From positions 1 through 26,300 of IMG/VR virus record IMGVR_UViG_3300025759_000594: a DNA stretch of 26,300 bases; one strand, given 5' to 3'. The stretch is from a virus. The notes beneath the pieces were generated by a model. That model ran no database searches. It was not told where the DNA came from and saw nothing but the letters and a program-made list of their open reading frames with translations. Each line of letters starts with the position of its first letter. Position 1 is the first letter of the stretch. The position numbers and the translations under genes were made by a program. Below, piece by piece: positions 1 to 8,265 of the stretch.

Positions 1-208
1 AAGAAGGTGCTTGCGGCATACTCATACCGTCTTGAAGAGCTGATATTTGCTCGGCAGCCATCATAGGATTGCCGCCTGTCTGCATTGGAAGTACACCCCG
101 ACCTATCAGGATGTCTTTCCGTGTCACATTACCGTCTCCACTCAGGTCAGGAAATCCAGCGGCACCACCGTTCCTAAACATCTGACGATCCATTACACTT
201 CTATTCAT
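1..208 (-). CDS. Partial hypothetical virion-associated protein with EF-hand-like loop (C-terminus off the window)
   Basis: The first 69 residues are readable from an ATG at 208 to the window edge; the rest is cut off. Residues about 20-32 read DLSGDGNVTRKD, which fits the DxSxDGxxTxxD spacing of an EF-hand or dockerin-type calcium loop. The flanks are Gly/Met-rich and no signal peptide is seen. The start shares one base with the stop of the upstream gene (TAATG), so it is translationally coupled to the two internal virion proteins before it. A second in-frame ATG at 193 is possible. I recall similar short proteins at this place in uncultured marine phages, always of unknown function. The calcium-loop reading is inferred from one motif. 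Confidence 0.6.
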   Translation of the reverse strand, partial: MNRSVMDRQMFRNGGAAGFPDLSGDGNVTRKDILIGRGVLPMQTGGNPMMAAEQISALQDGMSMPQAPS

Positions 209-1773
209 TAAAATAACCCCGCTTTGCTTACGCCTGTCGCTGCGGACAGACCTGCTATGCCCAAACCTAGTATAGATTGAGCTGGTGAAACAGATGGTGC
301 AGTTGAACCCGTGATAGTTTGTTGAGACGACGGAGCGCCCTTATAAATATCAGACAAGAAACCCACACGCTGATATGGTTCATAAAGCTGCTGTATTTCG
401 GTTTGACGTTTTGCTTCTATTTCAGCCTGTTGTTGAGCTTGCTGCTGTTTGCCCATGTCAAACAGGAAACCAGCTTCTTTCTGACCCAAACTCTGACCCA
501 GTTCGCTAAGGGCACTCTGACGTAAACCAAGAGCGCCCAGAGCTTCGCCCTGTGCTAAACCGAGCTGACCATATTGGGCACCAAGAGAACCAACCCCCTG
601 ACCTAATCTGCCGACAGCTTCCTGACCGGCTACACCCAATTGACCCGACTGACCGGCAAGTTGACCCATTAACTGGGCGGCATCCATACCGGTAGAAGCT
701 GCTAACTGCTGTATATTCATGCCAGTTTGCGCCAAAGCCTGAGCATTGGCAGACGCCAATTGCTCACTAGATAATCCAAGCTGACCTGCAACCTGTGACG
801 CTTCAATGCCTTGCCTACCAGCAGCTTGGGCAGCCTGAATACCAGCCTGAGCGCCTTGAGCGCCAAGTGTCCCGGTAAGTTTCGCGGCTTCCTGTCCTCT
901 CGCCTGTTCAGCCTCAAAAGCCTGTTGTGCGCGTTGTGCTGCGGTTTCAAAACCAGCTTGACGCATTTGAGCGGCAGTACGGCCTTGCTGTTCCATCACG
1001 TTGCGAGACAATTCGGCTTCCGCAACCGCTTGGCGAGACCCGCCAAACGCGCCAGCGCCAACGGCTTGGGCACCAAGCTGCTGTCGTTGGATTTGACCTG
1101 CACGAGCCACGTCTGCCAGCGCCTGCTGGACTGCCGCATCTTCATAAGCGCTCATAAACGGGCTAATTTGACCGGGTTCAAAGCGTCCAGTGGTGCCTGC
1201 TAGACCAGTAATACCCTGCTGCGCTGATTGTGTTCCAAGAGCGCCAGCCTGCTGCAAAGATTGCGCGGCATTCGCAGCACTTTCAAGCGCCCCTTGTCCA
1301 AGCGCCCCGTATGTACGTGCGCCTTCTGTAGCTGTTCCAAGCTGACCCGCAAGCGTCTCACCGACACCTGCCGCACCAGTAGCTGCGCGATCCGCGACTT
1401 GTTGTCCAATGCCAGCGGCACGACCCATACCGGCTTGTGCCTGACTAACCTGACCCGGAATACCTGCAATCCCAGATTGCATGGCTTCTAGTGCTTGAGT
1501 CTGGTAAGGGGCGGCTTGTTCCATAACACTACCGAGGGAGGTTTGAGCATCACCAAGCGTGTATCCAGCTTGTTCTAGGTATGGCTGATATCCACCAATC
1601 CCCTCGGCTGCAAGTTCCCCGGCAGTAATCTGTAATTGCGACATCTCCGCCACGAGCTGTGGAGGAATGGTTATGCCTTGATCTGCCAATTCCTTTGCAG
1701 ATTGTAAAAGCCCTATTTTATAGGCTTCAATCTCAGGTGATTCGCGGACTATTTGTTCTGTTATTTCAGCCAT
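208..1773 (-). CDS. Putative internal virion (ejected) protein, Ala/Gln/Gly-rich, 521 aa
   Basis: A low-complexity, mostly helical protein rich in Ala, Gln and Gly. Many GQLG-type repeats occupy roughly residues 100-440. A conserved-looking block around residues 205-270 includes PFMSAYEDAAVQQALADVAR and QAVGAGAFGGSRQAV, and a second near 470 reads YEPYQRVGFLSDIYKGAPSSQ. Both blocks recur in proteins of uncultured marine podovirus-like phages, placed next to a large hydrophobic protein as here. The start codon overlaps the previous stop (TAATG) and follows an AGGAGA ribosome site. Position at the end of the tail genes suggests a protein packed in the head and ejected with the DNA, like P22 gp7/gp16/gp20 or T7 gp14-16. 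That role is inference; no lytic transglycosylase domain is visible. Confidence 0.65.
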   Translation of the reverse strand: MAEITEQIVRESPEIEAYKIGLLQSAKELADQGITIPPQLVAEMSQLQITAGELAAEGIGGYQPYLEQAGYTLGDAQTSLGSVMEQAAPYQTQALEAMQSGIAGIPGQVSQAQAGMGRAAGIGQQVADRAATGAAGVGETLAGQLGTATEGARTYGALGQGALESAANAAQSLQQAGALGTQSAQQGITGLAGTTGRFEPGQISPFMSAYEDAAVQQALADVARAGQIQRQQLGAQAVGAGAFGGSRQAVAEAELSRNVMEQQGRTAAQMRQAGFETAAQRAQQAFEAEQARGQEAAKLTGTLGAQGAQAGIQAAQAAGRQGIEASQVAGQLGLSSEQLASANAQALAQTGMNIQQLAASTGMDAAQLMGQLAGQSGQLGVAGQEAVGRLGQGVGSLGAQYGQLGLAQGEALGALGLRQSALSELGQSLGQKEAGFLFDMGKQQQAQQQAEIEAKRQTEIQQLYEPYQRVGFLSDIYKGAPSSQQTITGSTAPSVSPAQSILGLGIAGLSAATGVSKAGLF

Positions 1774-3593
1774 TATGCTGTTCTCCTCGTGCGGCTCTCA
1801 AGATTACGCATGACCGAATACATGTTCTTGATGCCTTTATTAAGGTTCCCATTTCCAGCGCCTCTTACTGCGTCGGTTGTCATTACAAACTCACCCGGCA
1901 TTAACATGGCACGGACACTGTCCTGTCCGGGAATACCTTCATCCGGCATGATCCCACCGTTTCGGCGAGGGAAAATTGCTCCGCCGTCAGCCGCAGTCAC
2001 GTAAGGACGTGCAAATGGGCCACCGGGGGTGCTTTGTTGCAAGTAGGTCGTATTTGGATTGTAGGCGTACCGGGTCGGAACCGAGTAGTTGTTGTAGTCC
2101 GCTGCCCGAATGGTCAAATCGCCTACAGGGCCTACTGAATTATACGAACGTGGGACATAAGTGCCTGTTTCAGGGTCCAAAACTTGGCTACCAAGGTTGC
2201 CTACTAGATACTTACTCGGATCGGCGGCTACAAGGTCTTCGCCAGTGACGGTGTTGCCCTCTTCATCGCGCATTGCGATGTCCAAAGGCTCGGCGGCTAC
2301 TGGTTTAAATGCCCCGGAAGCTGCTGCTATACCTGTACCTAGGGCCGCGACTGGTCCATAAGTACGCAAGAATCCCGGAGCTGCGCTGCTTACAGTGTTC
2401 TGCGCGGCAGTTTGCTGCGCAGTCGTTGCTGCAAGCGGGTTAATACCAGAGGCTTCTAGATACTGCGTCGCGGAGGGGTTTGTGAGTGTTTGACCCGCTT
2501 CTAATGAGCCACCAGACAAGGTGGTTCTTGGGAAGAAGGCGTCGCCCATCGATTCAGTAAAGGTACGACCGCCCGGAGTAAACGCATCTTTGATGCTTTC
2601 AACAAAGGTTGGCGGCTGGGAAAGCGTTGGAGCCGTTTGAACAGCTTCTGTCGCGGCCTGATCCGAAGTTATTGCCGGAGCATTGGCTGCGCCGGATACT
2701 TCTCCTGAAACGGTGCCGTCGGCACCTGTTGCTTGGACAGTCTGCCCTGTCTCGGCTGCAACGTCGGATGCCATCTGTTGGCCTGCCGCGCTTTGACCTT
2801 CGACGCCTGTCGGCGTGTATTTACCGAAGAATCCGGGCTGACCGGCATTTGCTGCACGAGCAGCCTCGCCACCAACCAAGTTGGAGACAGAAGTTTTTGC
2901 GCCAGAAACGGTTTGTCCGAAACGACCCATCGGGTCAGCCAGACCAGCCTTAACGTTCTCAGTAAAACTTCCACTTCCTGTAAACCCTTGGAAAGCTGCG
3001 CCTGTTGCACCTGCTACCAACGCTGACTTCAAAGCGTCCTTGATTGATCCGCCTTTGATCAACGTTCCTATACCAGAACCAAGCGCCGCACCGTAAATAG
3101 GTCCGAGAGGCGTGAACGACAAGGCAATAGGAAGGACCACAGGAGCCACTTTTTTGACCACTTTAACAACTGTTTTAGCGACACTGCTGACGGCTTTAGC
3201 AATGCCTCCAAGTAGCTTCTTTAAGAAAAACTCAGGGAGACCTGTTGTAGGGTTAATATCGTTGGCGTCAGTTCCAACCACGTAAGCTTCTGGGTCTTCT
3301 ACTCCGGCTTCCGTAAGAATATCGTATATACGTTGCTTAATTACTTCATCTTGAAGAAATTGTCGCGGGATGACTAATTCACCCTTGGAAACATGCGCCA
3401 GCATATTATCTTCATTTCGTCCGTATTTAGCCATGCGCTCCGCAAGCGCTGGAAATTGAGCTATCCCCTCATCCCCGTAATCGGTAGGTTTTTCGCCGTA
3501 AACCTCTTCGATTTCGTCATCTTCCATGACAAAATTACCAATACCGCCGTCTGGGACGGTTAATTCATCAATTTTTTGAGTTTCTTCTTCCAT
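1773..3593 (-). CDS. Putative internal virion / DNA-ejection protein with membrane-active segment, 606 aa
   Basis: The N-terminus is acidic (residues 1-45). Residues 65-80 contain LAHVSKGELVIPRQFL. Residues about 122-206 form a long Gly/Ala/Val-rich hydrophobic stretch (KKVAPVVLPIALSFTPLG and onward) able to insert into or cross a membrane. The middle is Ala/Thr/Gln-rich. The C-terminus has DSVRAMLMPGEFVMTTDAVR at about 558-577, which echoes the N-terminal KGELVIPRQF motif. This arrangement recurs in marine phage contigs beside an Ala/Gln-rich partner, as seen here downstream. The best guess is a protein ejected with the genome to form a trans-envelope conduit. A tape-measure role is less likely because tube and chaperone genes are absent. 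Start is TAATG-coupled to the zinc-ribbon gene with GGAG upstream. Confidence 0.65.
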   Translation of the reverse strand: MEEETQKIDELTVPDGGIGNFVMEDDEIEEVYGEKPTDYGDEGIAQFPALAERMAKYGRNEDNMLAHVSKGELVIPRQFLQDEVIKQRIYDILTEAGVEDPEAYVVGTDANDINPTTGLPEFFLKKLLGGIAKAVSSVAKTVVKVVKKVAPVVLPIALSFTPLGPIYGAALGSGIGTLIKGGSIKDALKSALVAGATGAAFQGFTGSGSFTENVKAGLADPMGRFGQTVSGAKTSVSNLVGGEAARAANAGQPGFFGKYTPTGVEGQSAAGQQMASDVAAETGQTVQATGADGTVSGEVSGAANAPAITSDQAATEAVQTAPTLSQPPTFVESIKDAFTPGGRTFTESMGDAFFPRTTLSGGSLEAGQTLTNPSATQYLEASGINPLAATTAQQTAAQNTVSSAAPGFLRTYGPVAALGTGIAAASGAFKPVAAEPLDIAMRDEEGNTVTGEDLVAADPSKYLVGNLGSQVLDPETGTYVPRSYNSVGPVGDLTIRAADYNNYSVPTRYAYNPNTTYLQQSTPGGPFARPYVTAADGGAIFPRRNGGIMPDEGIPGQDSVRAMLMPGEFVMTTDAVRGAGNGNLNKGIKNMYSVMRNLESRTRRTA

Positions 3594-3826
3594 TATCCCG
3601 CTCCACCATTGATACCTTGCGGCATGGTTACGTTAATAATTGTACTTCTCTTTTCCCCGCCAGTCCATAAAGAACCGCACTGTGGGCAGTTCCCGTCCGG
3701 ATAAGAGGCTATTTCTTCCGGTGTATCCACCGCGTTACTACAATTAACGCAATGAACAATGTCCGTGCTAGTCGACGGCAGCCATTTGCTTCCATTCGGC
3801 ATTGTAATGATAGTTTGATTAGTCAT
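3593..3826 (-). CDS. Small zinc-ribbon protein, 77 aa
   Basis: Two CxxC pairs, CVNC at residues 26-29 and CPQC at 48-51, are spaced like a zinc ribbon, so one structural Zn is likely bound. The remaining sequence is polar with no membrane segment. ATG at 3826 follows GAGGAAAAGCT, and that SD overlaps the stop of the fibre gene upstream; the stop is fused TAATG to the ejection-protein gene. Function is unknown. Embedded among tail and internal-protein genes, it may be a minor virion part, or an early-acting factor if it is packaged. The call rests on the cysteine pattern. Confidence 0.7.
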   Translation of the reverse strand: MTNQTIITMPNGSKWLPSTSTDIVHCVNCSNAVDTPEEIASYPDGNCPQCGSLWTGGEKRSTIINVTMPQGINGGAG

Positions 3827-3835
3827 AGCTTTTCC

Positions 3836-4933
3836 TCACAACTGGAGCTGAGATATATTTAATAGCACCGAGGGTGCCGACGGCGCAAAGGCTGATGCCG
3901 TTAATGCGTCCAACAAAACGTTTGTATCGTTCGCCGCCCAATACAGCTCAACGTAATCGGTGGCGGCGAGAGAAATCGTGTAGTTCAACGATATGGGCAA
4001 ATATGCGTTGTTAGTGCTTATTGTCACAGCTCGGGTAGAATCCCCAACATTGGTGCCGTTCTTTCGAAGCCAGAAAAATATGTTTTTAGCACTGGCGCTT
4101 GTCGAAGTTAACTGGATCGTTGCGTCGATCTGGTAATAACCCGCTTCCACCACGTTTAACCGCGACCCGCTGCTCAAGGTAACGCCGTTGGTGACAAGCG
4201 TACTTGTCAGGGCAATTGCGGTTGCCGTGTTGATAGCCCCTAGCGTTTGATCGACTGTAGCGACAAAACTTCCGTAGTCCAAACCAATTGGAACGGTAGG
4301 CCGCACCATGATTTCGCCGTTTGTGGCGTCTACCGTAAGCACCGCAGCGATAACAATCACACCGTTTGGTGCCGTTGGGCGCACGTTAGTAAGCAAACCG
4401 GCTGTTGTGGGGGATGCGTACAAAATATCGCCCACACTCCACGTCTCTGCCCCGGGGCCCGTGGTGTCTATGCCGCGGACTTTCCCATACACAGTTATCG
4501 GGCCAATATCTTGATCCGGCATGTCGTGCGTGGATACACCCACAAAATACAGCTCGTTTGCCGTGTTGTTGGCAATATAGGGCGCAACCTTGATTTCGCC
4601 GTCTACCCCAACAAAACCTACGACTTCGCCATTGTTGATTTGGCTTCCGGTGTCGTTTTTGACCCGCATGTAAGTCTCAAAACCCACCTGCTGAATAACG
4701 CCGTCGCCCATCGTAATGTCGACAGTCTCTTCGTTGAGGTTCCAAGCCATCTGGCCGCGGTCCACGTTCCCCGTGGCTTCCGTCAACGTGATTTCAGTGG
4801 CGCGTAGCGGACCGGGGTTGATGGATTGCTGGAGGTAGACAGAAAACGAGCGAACAACCTCGGTCAAATACCGCTGGTCGTATTGAGCTGGAGGAAGTGG
4901 GAAGTAAGGAACCGGTTGACCGCGGGATGCCAT
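3836..4933 (-). CDS. Tail fibre/spike-like protein with C-terminal C1q-like jelly roll, 365 aa
   Basis: Three parts can be seen. An N-terminal helix-containing segment (residues 1-45, YLTEVVRSFSVYLQQSI) probably docks to the virion. A beta-rich central region (about 70-220) follows, with MRVKNDTGSQINNGEVVGF and GDILYASPTTAGLL, similar to segments seen in cyanophage and other marine phage structural proteins. The last ~140 residues look like a trimeric C1q/TNF-type jelly roll, with GYYQIDATIQL, NIFFWLRKNGT and DYVELYW marking the strands. Such domains usually bind receptors or trimerise fibres. The start is coupled to the gp10-like gene by TGATG with GGAGG upstream. Fibre function is inferred from fold signatures and position. 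Confidence 0.65.
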   Translation of the reverse strand: MASRGQPVPYFPLPPAQYDQRYLTEVVRSFSVYLQQSINPGPLRATEITLTEATGNVDRGQMAWNLNEETVDITMGDGVIQQVGFETYMRVKNDTGSQINNGEVVGFVGVDGEIKVAPYIANNTANELYFVGVSTHDMPDQDIGPITVYGKVRGIDTTGPGAETWSVGDILYASPTTAGLLTNVRPTAPNGVIVIAAVLTVDATNGEIMVRPTVPIGLDYGSFVATVDQTLGAINTATAIALTSTLVTNGVTLSSGSRLNVVEAGYYQIDATIQLTSTSASAKNIFFWLRKNGTNVGDSTRAVTISTNNAYLPISLNYTISLAATDYVELYWAANDTNVLLDALTASAFAPSAPSVLLNISQLQL

Positions 4934-7023
4934 CAGCGCCTCCCATCGGGTCGCATGTCATACCGCAAACTACCCAATCGCCACGCAACGCCAGTTTCGT
5001 CGGATTGCACCTGAATGCTAAACTGACGACCCCGCAAACGCAGGTTGATCTGTTCAGTGGTATCGTTGACCTGATTAGTTACGGTTTTGAGATAGTTACC
5101 GTTGCTGTAATTCCGTACACGCGTCGTAATATCAAGCAAAGGCACCGGTGCGCTGGAGTTCCTGAACCCAACATCCGGGATCAAGCGGCTCAAGAAAGTG
5201 AATTGTTGCCCGTCGCCCATGTCCATCGGACTGGAGCTGACATACGCCGTAATGGCTGCCGCCGGAGACACACTGCCATCATCAAAACCAAACTCTTGGT
5301 TGTACAAGAAGTTGTCCGGCGATGCTGCAATCGGATATTGCTCAATACCGCGGTCAATCCAGCAAGTACGCGACAGGGTGCCGTAATACCAAACCTGCTC
5401 CAGCGTGTTGTAAATCACATAACGGTCGTTTTCACTGCTGCTTGCAGACGGATAGAACCACCAAATCTCATTGTTTTCAGAGTTTACAGCGGCAGTAACC
5501 TTTTCAAGTTGGCCGACATTGATGTCGTCAAAGACGTAATCCCGTACCGAACACGGGATTTTCTGCACCGCGCCGTTATACATGTAGAACTCGGAGATAC
5601 CCATCCAAAATACCTGATCCTCGACAGGAACCGCGGTCAGCGGCCCTGCAATCGTGGTGTTTTCAGAAATAAGCTGAATACCAAACGTAAATGGGGCTCC
5701 CAAATACTGCATCGCGTACATTGATTCATCAGTAAAGACGATAATCTGTTGGCGTGTCTCTACCGCAGTTATAATCTCAGAACCTGATCCAAGGCGTAAA
5801 TCACCTGCCGTGGTCAGCGCGGTGCTTTCCCACTCTGTCAGGCTTTCTTGGTCGGAAAACCGGATCAAAAGAGGGTCTTGTACGCCGGGATTGTTTTGCG
5901 GATCGCAACCAAACGCAATGACGTGACGGTCACGATCAGATACCAAAAGCTGCTTGGCAACCGTGGGTGTGTAGTTGGCACCAGCCAAACTGTCTAAACT
6001 GACACCGCGAGTACTTGTTCCACCGGTTTTGTCCCAATAGTACAAACCTCCGTCGCGGACGTTAAATAACAAGTCTTCCCCGAAATTGTCGTGGCTCCAA
6101 ATACGAAGCGTCGCCCCTTGTGCCAAAAGACTCGATGCCGAACCCCATGCGCCTCGAGACCATGATCCCGCGCCCCAGCCCGTACCAAAAACCGTGGTGT
6201 CAAGACCTGTGTTAATTTGATACGCGCCGACAACGGATGCTCCTCCGTTGCCGCTATCACTAGACGTAGCAAAAACGGGTGTTTCATCTAAACCACCGGA
6301 TACGGTAATAGATGCAATAGTAGAAACAGTGCGAGCCGTAATGTAGTAAGTGTTGGTATCCTGAACATGAACGACTTGGTATTGTTGGTTTAATATGTCG
6401 GCAGTAATTTGGTCACCCAGCGTGACTGCCCCGGAAAAAGTTACAAAGTCGTTTTCGTTACAACCGTGGGCTGTGTCATTTACCGTAATAGTGGCGCAGG
6501 TTACTGTATCGCCGCTAGTGTGCGCAGCAGCGGTCGTGTCATATTGTGCGCGTTCGCAACCTATTAAGTCGTTGCCAGATACACTTGCGTAAAGGATAAT
6601 CTCCGAATTAATCTTTACATAGCCGGTGCTTGGAAAGCCAGTCGTCGAGGACAGCGTGATGGTTGTATCGTCAACGGCAACGTTGGCACCCAATGTGTTG
6701 GCAGATGCGGAAAAAGTAATAGCCCCCGCAGAAGTCGTATCGCGAATAGGTGTAATGTCAAAATAAGCTCCACCCTCGTTAATGTAGTATTTTAAATGCG
6801 TTCCAACACCAAGGTATTGATTACCTTCTAGCGCAACCCAAGGATGAAGGGCGCGGCAAGTACCTAAAAAATTAGTAGATGACATTTTTTGCCACCCACC
6901 AATTTTTTCAGGGAATCCGTAACGGAAACGTATTTTGTCTCCATCATACCAACCGCCTTCGTTGGTGTACGAGGTTATCTCTCGGTTAATTCCCGGCCTG
7001 AACTGTAACTTGGTAAGTGGCAT
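4933..7023 (-). CDS. Putative tail hub/nozzle protein (P22 gp10-like 'packaged DNA stabilisation' type), 696 aa
   Basis: The N-terminus reads LQFRPGINREITSYTNEGG and then GDKIRFRYGFPEKIGGWQK, a signature of a large family in podovirus-like marine phages that I associate with gp10-type stabilisation/nozzle proteins. The rest is beta-rich with a possible propeller: DRHVIAFGCDPQ, SEIITAVETRQQIIVFTD, DQVFWMGISEFYMYNG, NNEIWWFYPS and RYVIYNTLEQVWYYG look like repeated blade strands between residues 360 and 560. An inserted Ig-like or irregular section lies around 95-250. Length fits a tail hub rather than a capsid protein. AAAGGA precedes the ATG. It would close the tail end of the portal channel. 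The exact family assignment is tentative. Confidence 0.6.
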   Translation of the reverse strand: MPLTKLQFRPGINREITSYTNEGGWYDGDKIRFRYGFPEKIGGWQKMSSTNFLGTCRALHPWVALEGNQYLGVGTHLKYYINEGGAYFDITPIRDTTSAGAITFSASANTLGANVAVDDTTITLSSTTGFPSTGYVKINSEIILYASVSGNDLIGCERAQYDTTAAAHTSGDTVTCATITVNDTAHGCNENDFVTFSGAVTLGDQITADILNQQYQVVHVQDTNTYYITARTVSTIASITVSGGLDETPVFATSSDSGNGGASVVGAYQINTGLDTTVFGTGWGAGSWSRGAWGSASSLLAQGATLRIWSHDNFGEDLLFNVRDGGLYYWDKTGGTSTRGVSLDSLAGANYTPTVAKQLLVSDRDRHVIAFGCDPQNNPGVQDPLLIRFSDQESLTEWESTALTTAGDLRLGSGSEIITAVETRQQIIVFTDESMYAMQYLGAPFTFGIQLISENTTIAGPLTAVPVEDQVFWMGISEFYMYNGAVQKIPCSVRDYVFDDINVGQLEKVTAAVNSENNEIWWFYPSASSSENDRYVIYNTLEQVWYYGTLSRTCWIDRGIEQYPIAASPDNFLYNQEFGFDDGSVSPAAAITAYVSSSPMDMGDGQQFTFLSRLIPDVGFRNSSAPVPLLDITTRVRNYSNGNYLKTVTNQVNDTTEQINLRLRGRQFSIQVQSDETGVAWRLGSLRYDMRPDGRR

Positions 7024-7052
7024 ATCATCCTTTCGGAACTAATGATTTATAT

Positions 7053-7256
7053 TTATTTCTCTTTTAGAGTTGAGTTCAGAGCATTCATAAATGCCTCTCT
7101 TCCAACAGAAAGTTGCTCAATATTAAATCTCATGCTGGACAGTTTCCTGTCAAGATCTTGTATATGATTAACCATAACAACCTGCTGCTCGGTTAAATCT
7201 TCAACAAAATAATCTTTGTCATTAATTTTAATAGGTGTTTTTTTATCTTTTCCCAT
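7053..7256 (-). CDS. DUF6447-like small coiled-coil protein, 67 aa
   Basis: A short basic stretch is followed by a beta-hairpin-like segment (IKINDKDYFVEDLTEQQ), then one long amphipathic helix to the C-terminus (about residues 25-65). This is the pattern of the DUF6447 family of small phage proteins: an I-x-I-x-(G/D)K-x-Y start, then a helix with Q/L/R heptads. AAGGA sits 8 bases before the ATG. It lies between a 91-aa membrane-associated candidate and the hub gene, in an AT-rich patch. Function is unknown; the helix suggests oligomerisation or binding to a virion partner. Confidence 0.65.
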   Translation of the reverse strand: MGKDKKTPIKINDKDYFVEDLTEQQVVMVNHIQDLDRKLSSMRFNIEQLSVGREAFMNALNSTLKEK

Positions 7257-7271
7257 TTCAATTTTCCTTAG

Positions 7272-7547
7272 TTATTTCCACTTCCATATTTCATAAAGTG
7301 GATAGTTTTTGGTGGACCACTCGTCACAGTGGTTTGCGTCAATCTTTTCTAGGTATTTCTTAATAAAGTTTGCCAGAGGACTGTTTGCTCGGCTTAGTCT
7401 TCCAGACACGGTTTCGGCAGGACTACCGCCAAGAATTGTATTTGCTAGTTGGTCAATAACTAAAAACGGATACAGAACGGTTAGGTTGAGTATGTACTGA
7501 CCCACAGGGTGTTTGGTGTAAATCTTGTACAGTTTATCACTAATCAT
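7272..7547 (-). CDS. Hypothetical phage protein with hydrophobic N-terminal half, 91 aa
   Basis: Residues 15-40 are strongly hydrophobic (YILNLTVLYPFLVIDQLANT) and run into the motif DQLANTILGGSPAETVSGR. The C-terminal part is polar and aromatic, ending in a CDEW...YEIWKWK tail. I recall small phage proteins carrying DQ-x-N-x-LLGG-x-PDETIS-x-R in many tailed phages, with no assigned function. It may associate with the membrane through the first half, but one hydrophobic segment near a conserved soluble motif is ambiguous. Translation would start from ATG at 7547 with AAGAG upstream. It lies downstream of the tail fibre genes in the AT-rich patch. Confidence 0.6.
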   Translation of the reverse strand: MISDKLYKIYTKHPVGQYILNLTVLYPFLVIDQLANTILGGSPAETVSGRLSRANSPLANFIKKYLEKIDANHCDEWSTKNYPLYEIWKWK

Positions 7548-7558
7548 CTTCTATACTC

Positions 7559-7651
7559 TTAATCAAGGCTAGTAAATTCAGGATTGCCGTCAATGTTTTC
7601 GGTTTTCTTGATAGGGTTTTCATCATTAACCGAATTAAGGTGCAGTTTCAT
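7559..7651 (-). CDS. Possible 30-aa overlapping small protein
   Basis: An ATG inside the end of the 206-aa gene opens a 30-codon frame ending in TAA at 7559; the genes overlap by 17 bases. The peptide starts MKLHLNSVNDENPIKK and ends in an acidic, polar tail (DGNPEFTSLD). It fills most of the 87-bp gap between the two larger genes. No clear Shine-Dalgarno sequence precedes the ATG, which weakens the call. Alternatively, a +1 shift near the end of the upstream gene would append this hydrophilic tail to it, or the stretch is simply non-coding. Confidence 0.35.
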   Translation of the reverse strand: MKLHLNSVNDENPIKKTENIDGNPEFTSLD

Positions 7652-8255
7652 ATACTGGCACTTTGTGCATTACAGGTTCTTGTTTTTCTGGTTCAACTTC
7701 ATTCCCTTCATAGTCAAATACTGCGGGAATGGTTTTGAATACTGGATTGCCTGATTGATCGACCACTTGAATATGATCAAAAACAGGTTCTTTTATTTCC
7801 TGCCTTTCTTTAATCAATGTCGGTTGACCATCAATCATTTCAATTCGTTCAACTTCCTTTGTGACGCTTTCAGTTTTTTGAACTGGCGGCAACGATTTTT
7901 TATATTCTGTTTTGATTTCTGGCGTGTGAACAATCGAGCATATATTCTCTATGCCATTTTTTTCTGGACAAACTGTTGCCGGATCACAGCATGGCGTGAT
8001 CTCTCTACCATCAATGAATTTTATGGTGTTTGTTTTTGGGCATAAATCCATGATGCCAAGATCAATTAGTTGTTCTTGATCGATTCCCAAACCCAACAAG
8101 GAATTAAACCCTTTGCCAGTTTTGCCTTGACAAGCCTCAAGATAACAGTCAATTGCATCCTGTTCAGTTCCACCTTTTTTTGTAAAAACATCATGTGGTC
8201 TTCCTGAATAATCAGTAACAATAAAATGATTTTCTTTTATGTGTTCAGTCTTCAT
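7635..8255 (-). CDS. Hypothetical protein downstream of tail fibre, 206 aa
   Basis: I do not recognise a family with certainty. The first ~75 residues look globular (HFIVTDYSGRPHDVF; AIDCYLEACQGKTGKGFNSLLGLG). A cysteine-rich loop follows at about 88-107 (CCDPATVCPEKNGIENIC, plus an earlier C), which could bind metal or form disulfides. From about 115 on, the sequence is charged and repetitive, with many VxKExxx and PVFxxIxVxDxxGNPVF units. Those resemble the Glu/Val-rich C-terminal arms of phage fibre-associated proteins. Position directly after the main tail fibre suggests a fibre chaperone or accessory part, but no assembly-protein signature is visible. The gene is clearly more AT-rich than its neighbours. 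Confidence 0.55.
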   Translation of the reverse strand: MKTEHIKENHFIVTDYSGRPHDVFTKKGGTEQDAIDCYLEACQGKTGKGFNSLLGLGIDQEQLIDLGIMDLCPKTNTIKFIDGREITPCCDPATVCPEKNGIENICSIVHTPEIKTEYKKSLPPVQKTESVTKEVERIEMIDGQPTLIKERQEIKEPVFDHIQVVDQSGNPVFKTIPAVFDYEGNEVEPEKQEPVMHKVPVYETAP

Positions 8256-8265
8256 ATTTCATGAC

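Noticed and set aside
1773-3593. Tape measure protein
   Set aside because: Length and GE motifs are suggestive, but no tail tube, tail terminator or overlapping chaperone genes are present, and the hydrophobic core plus P22-type connector set fit an ejection protein better.
4897-5724. 275-codon open frame on the + strand inside the hub gene
   Set aside because: Antisense to a well-supported 696-aa gene with blade-like repeats; composition is random (many Arg, His, Asn) and no other + strand gene exists in the window.
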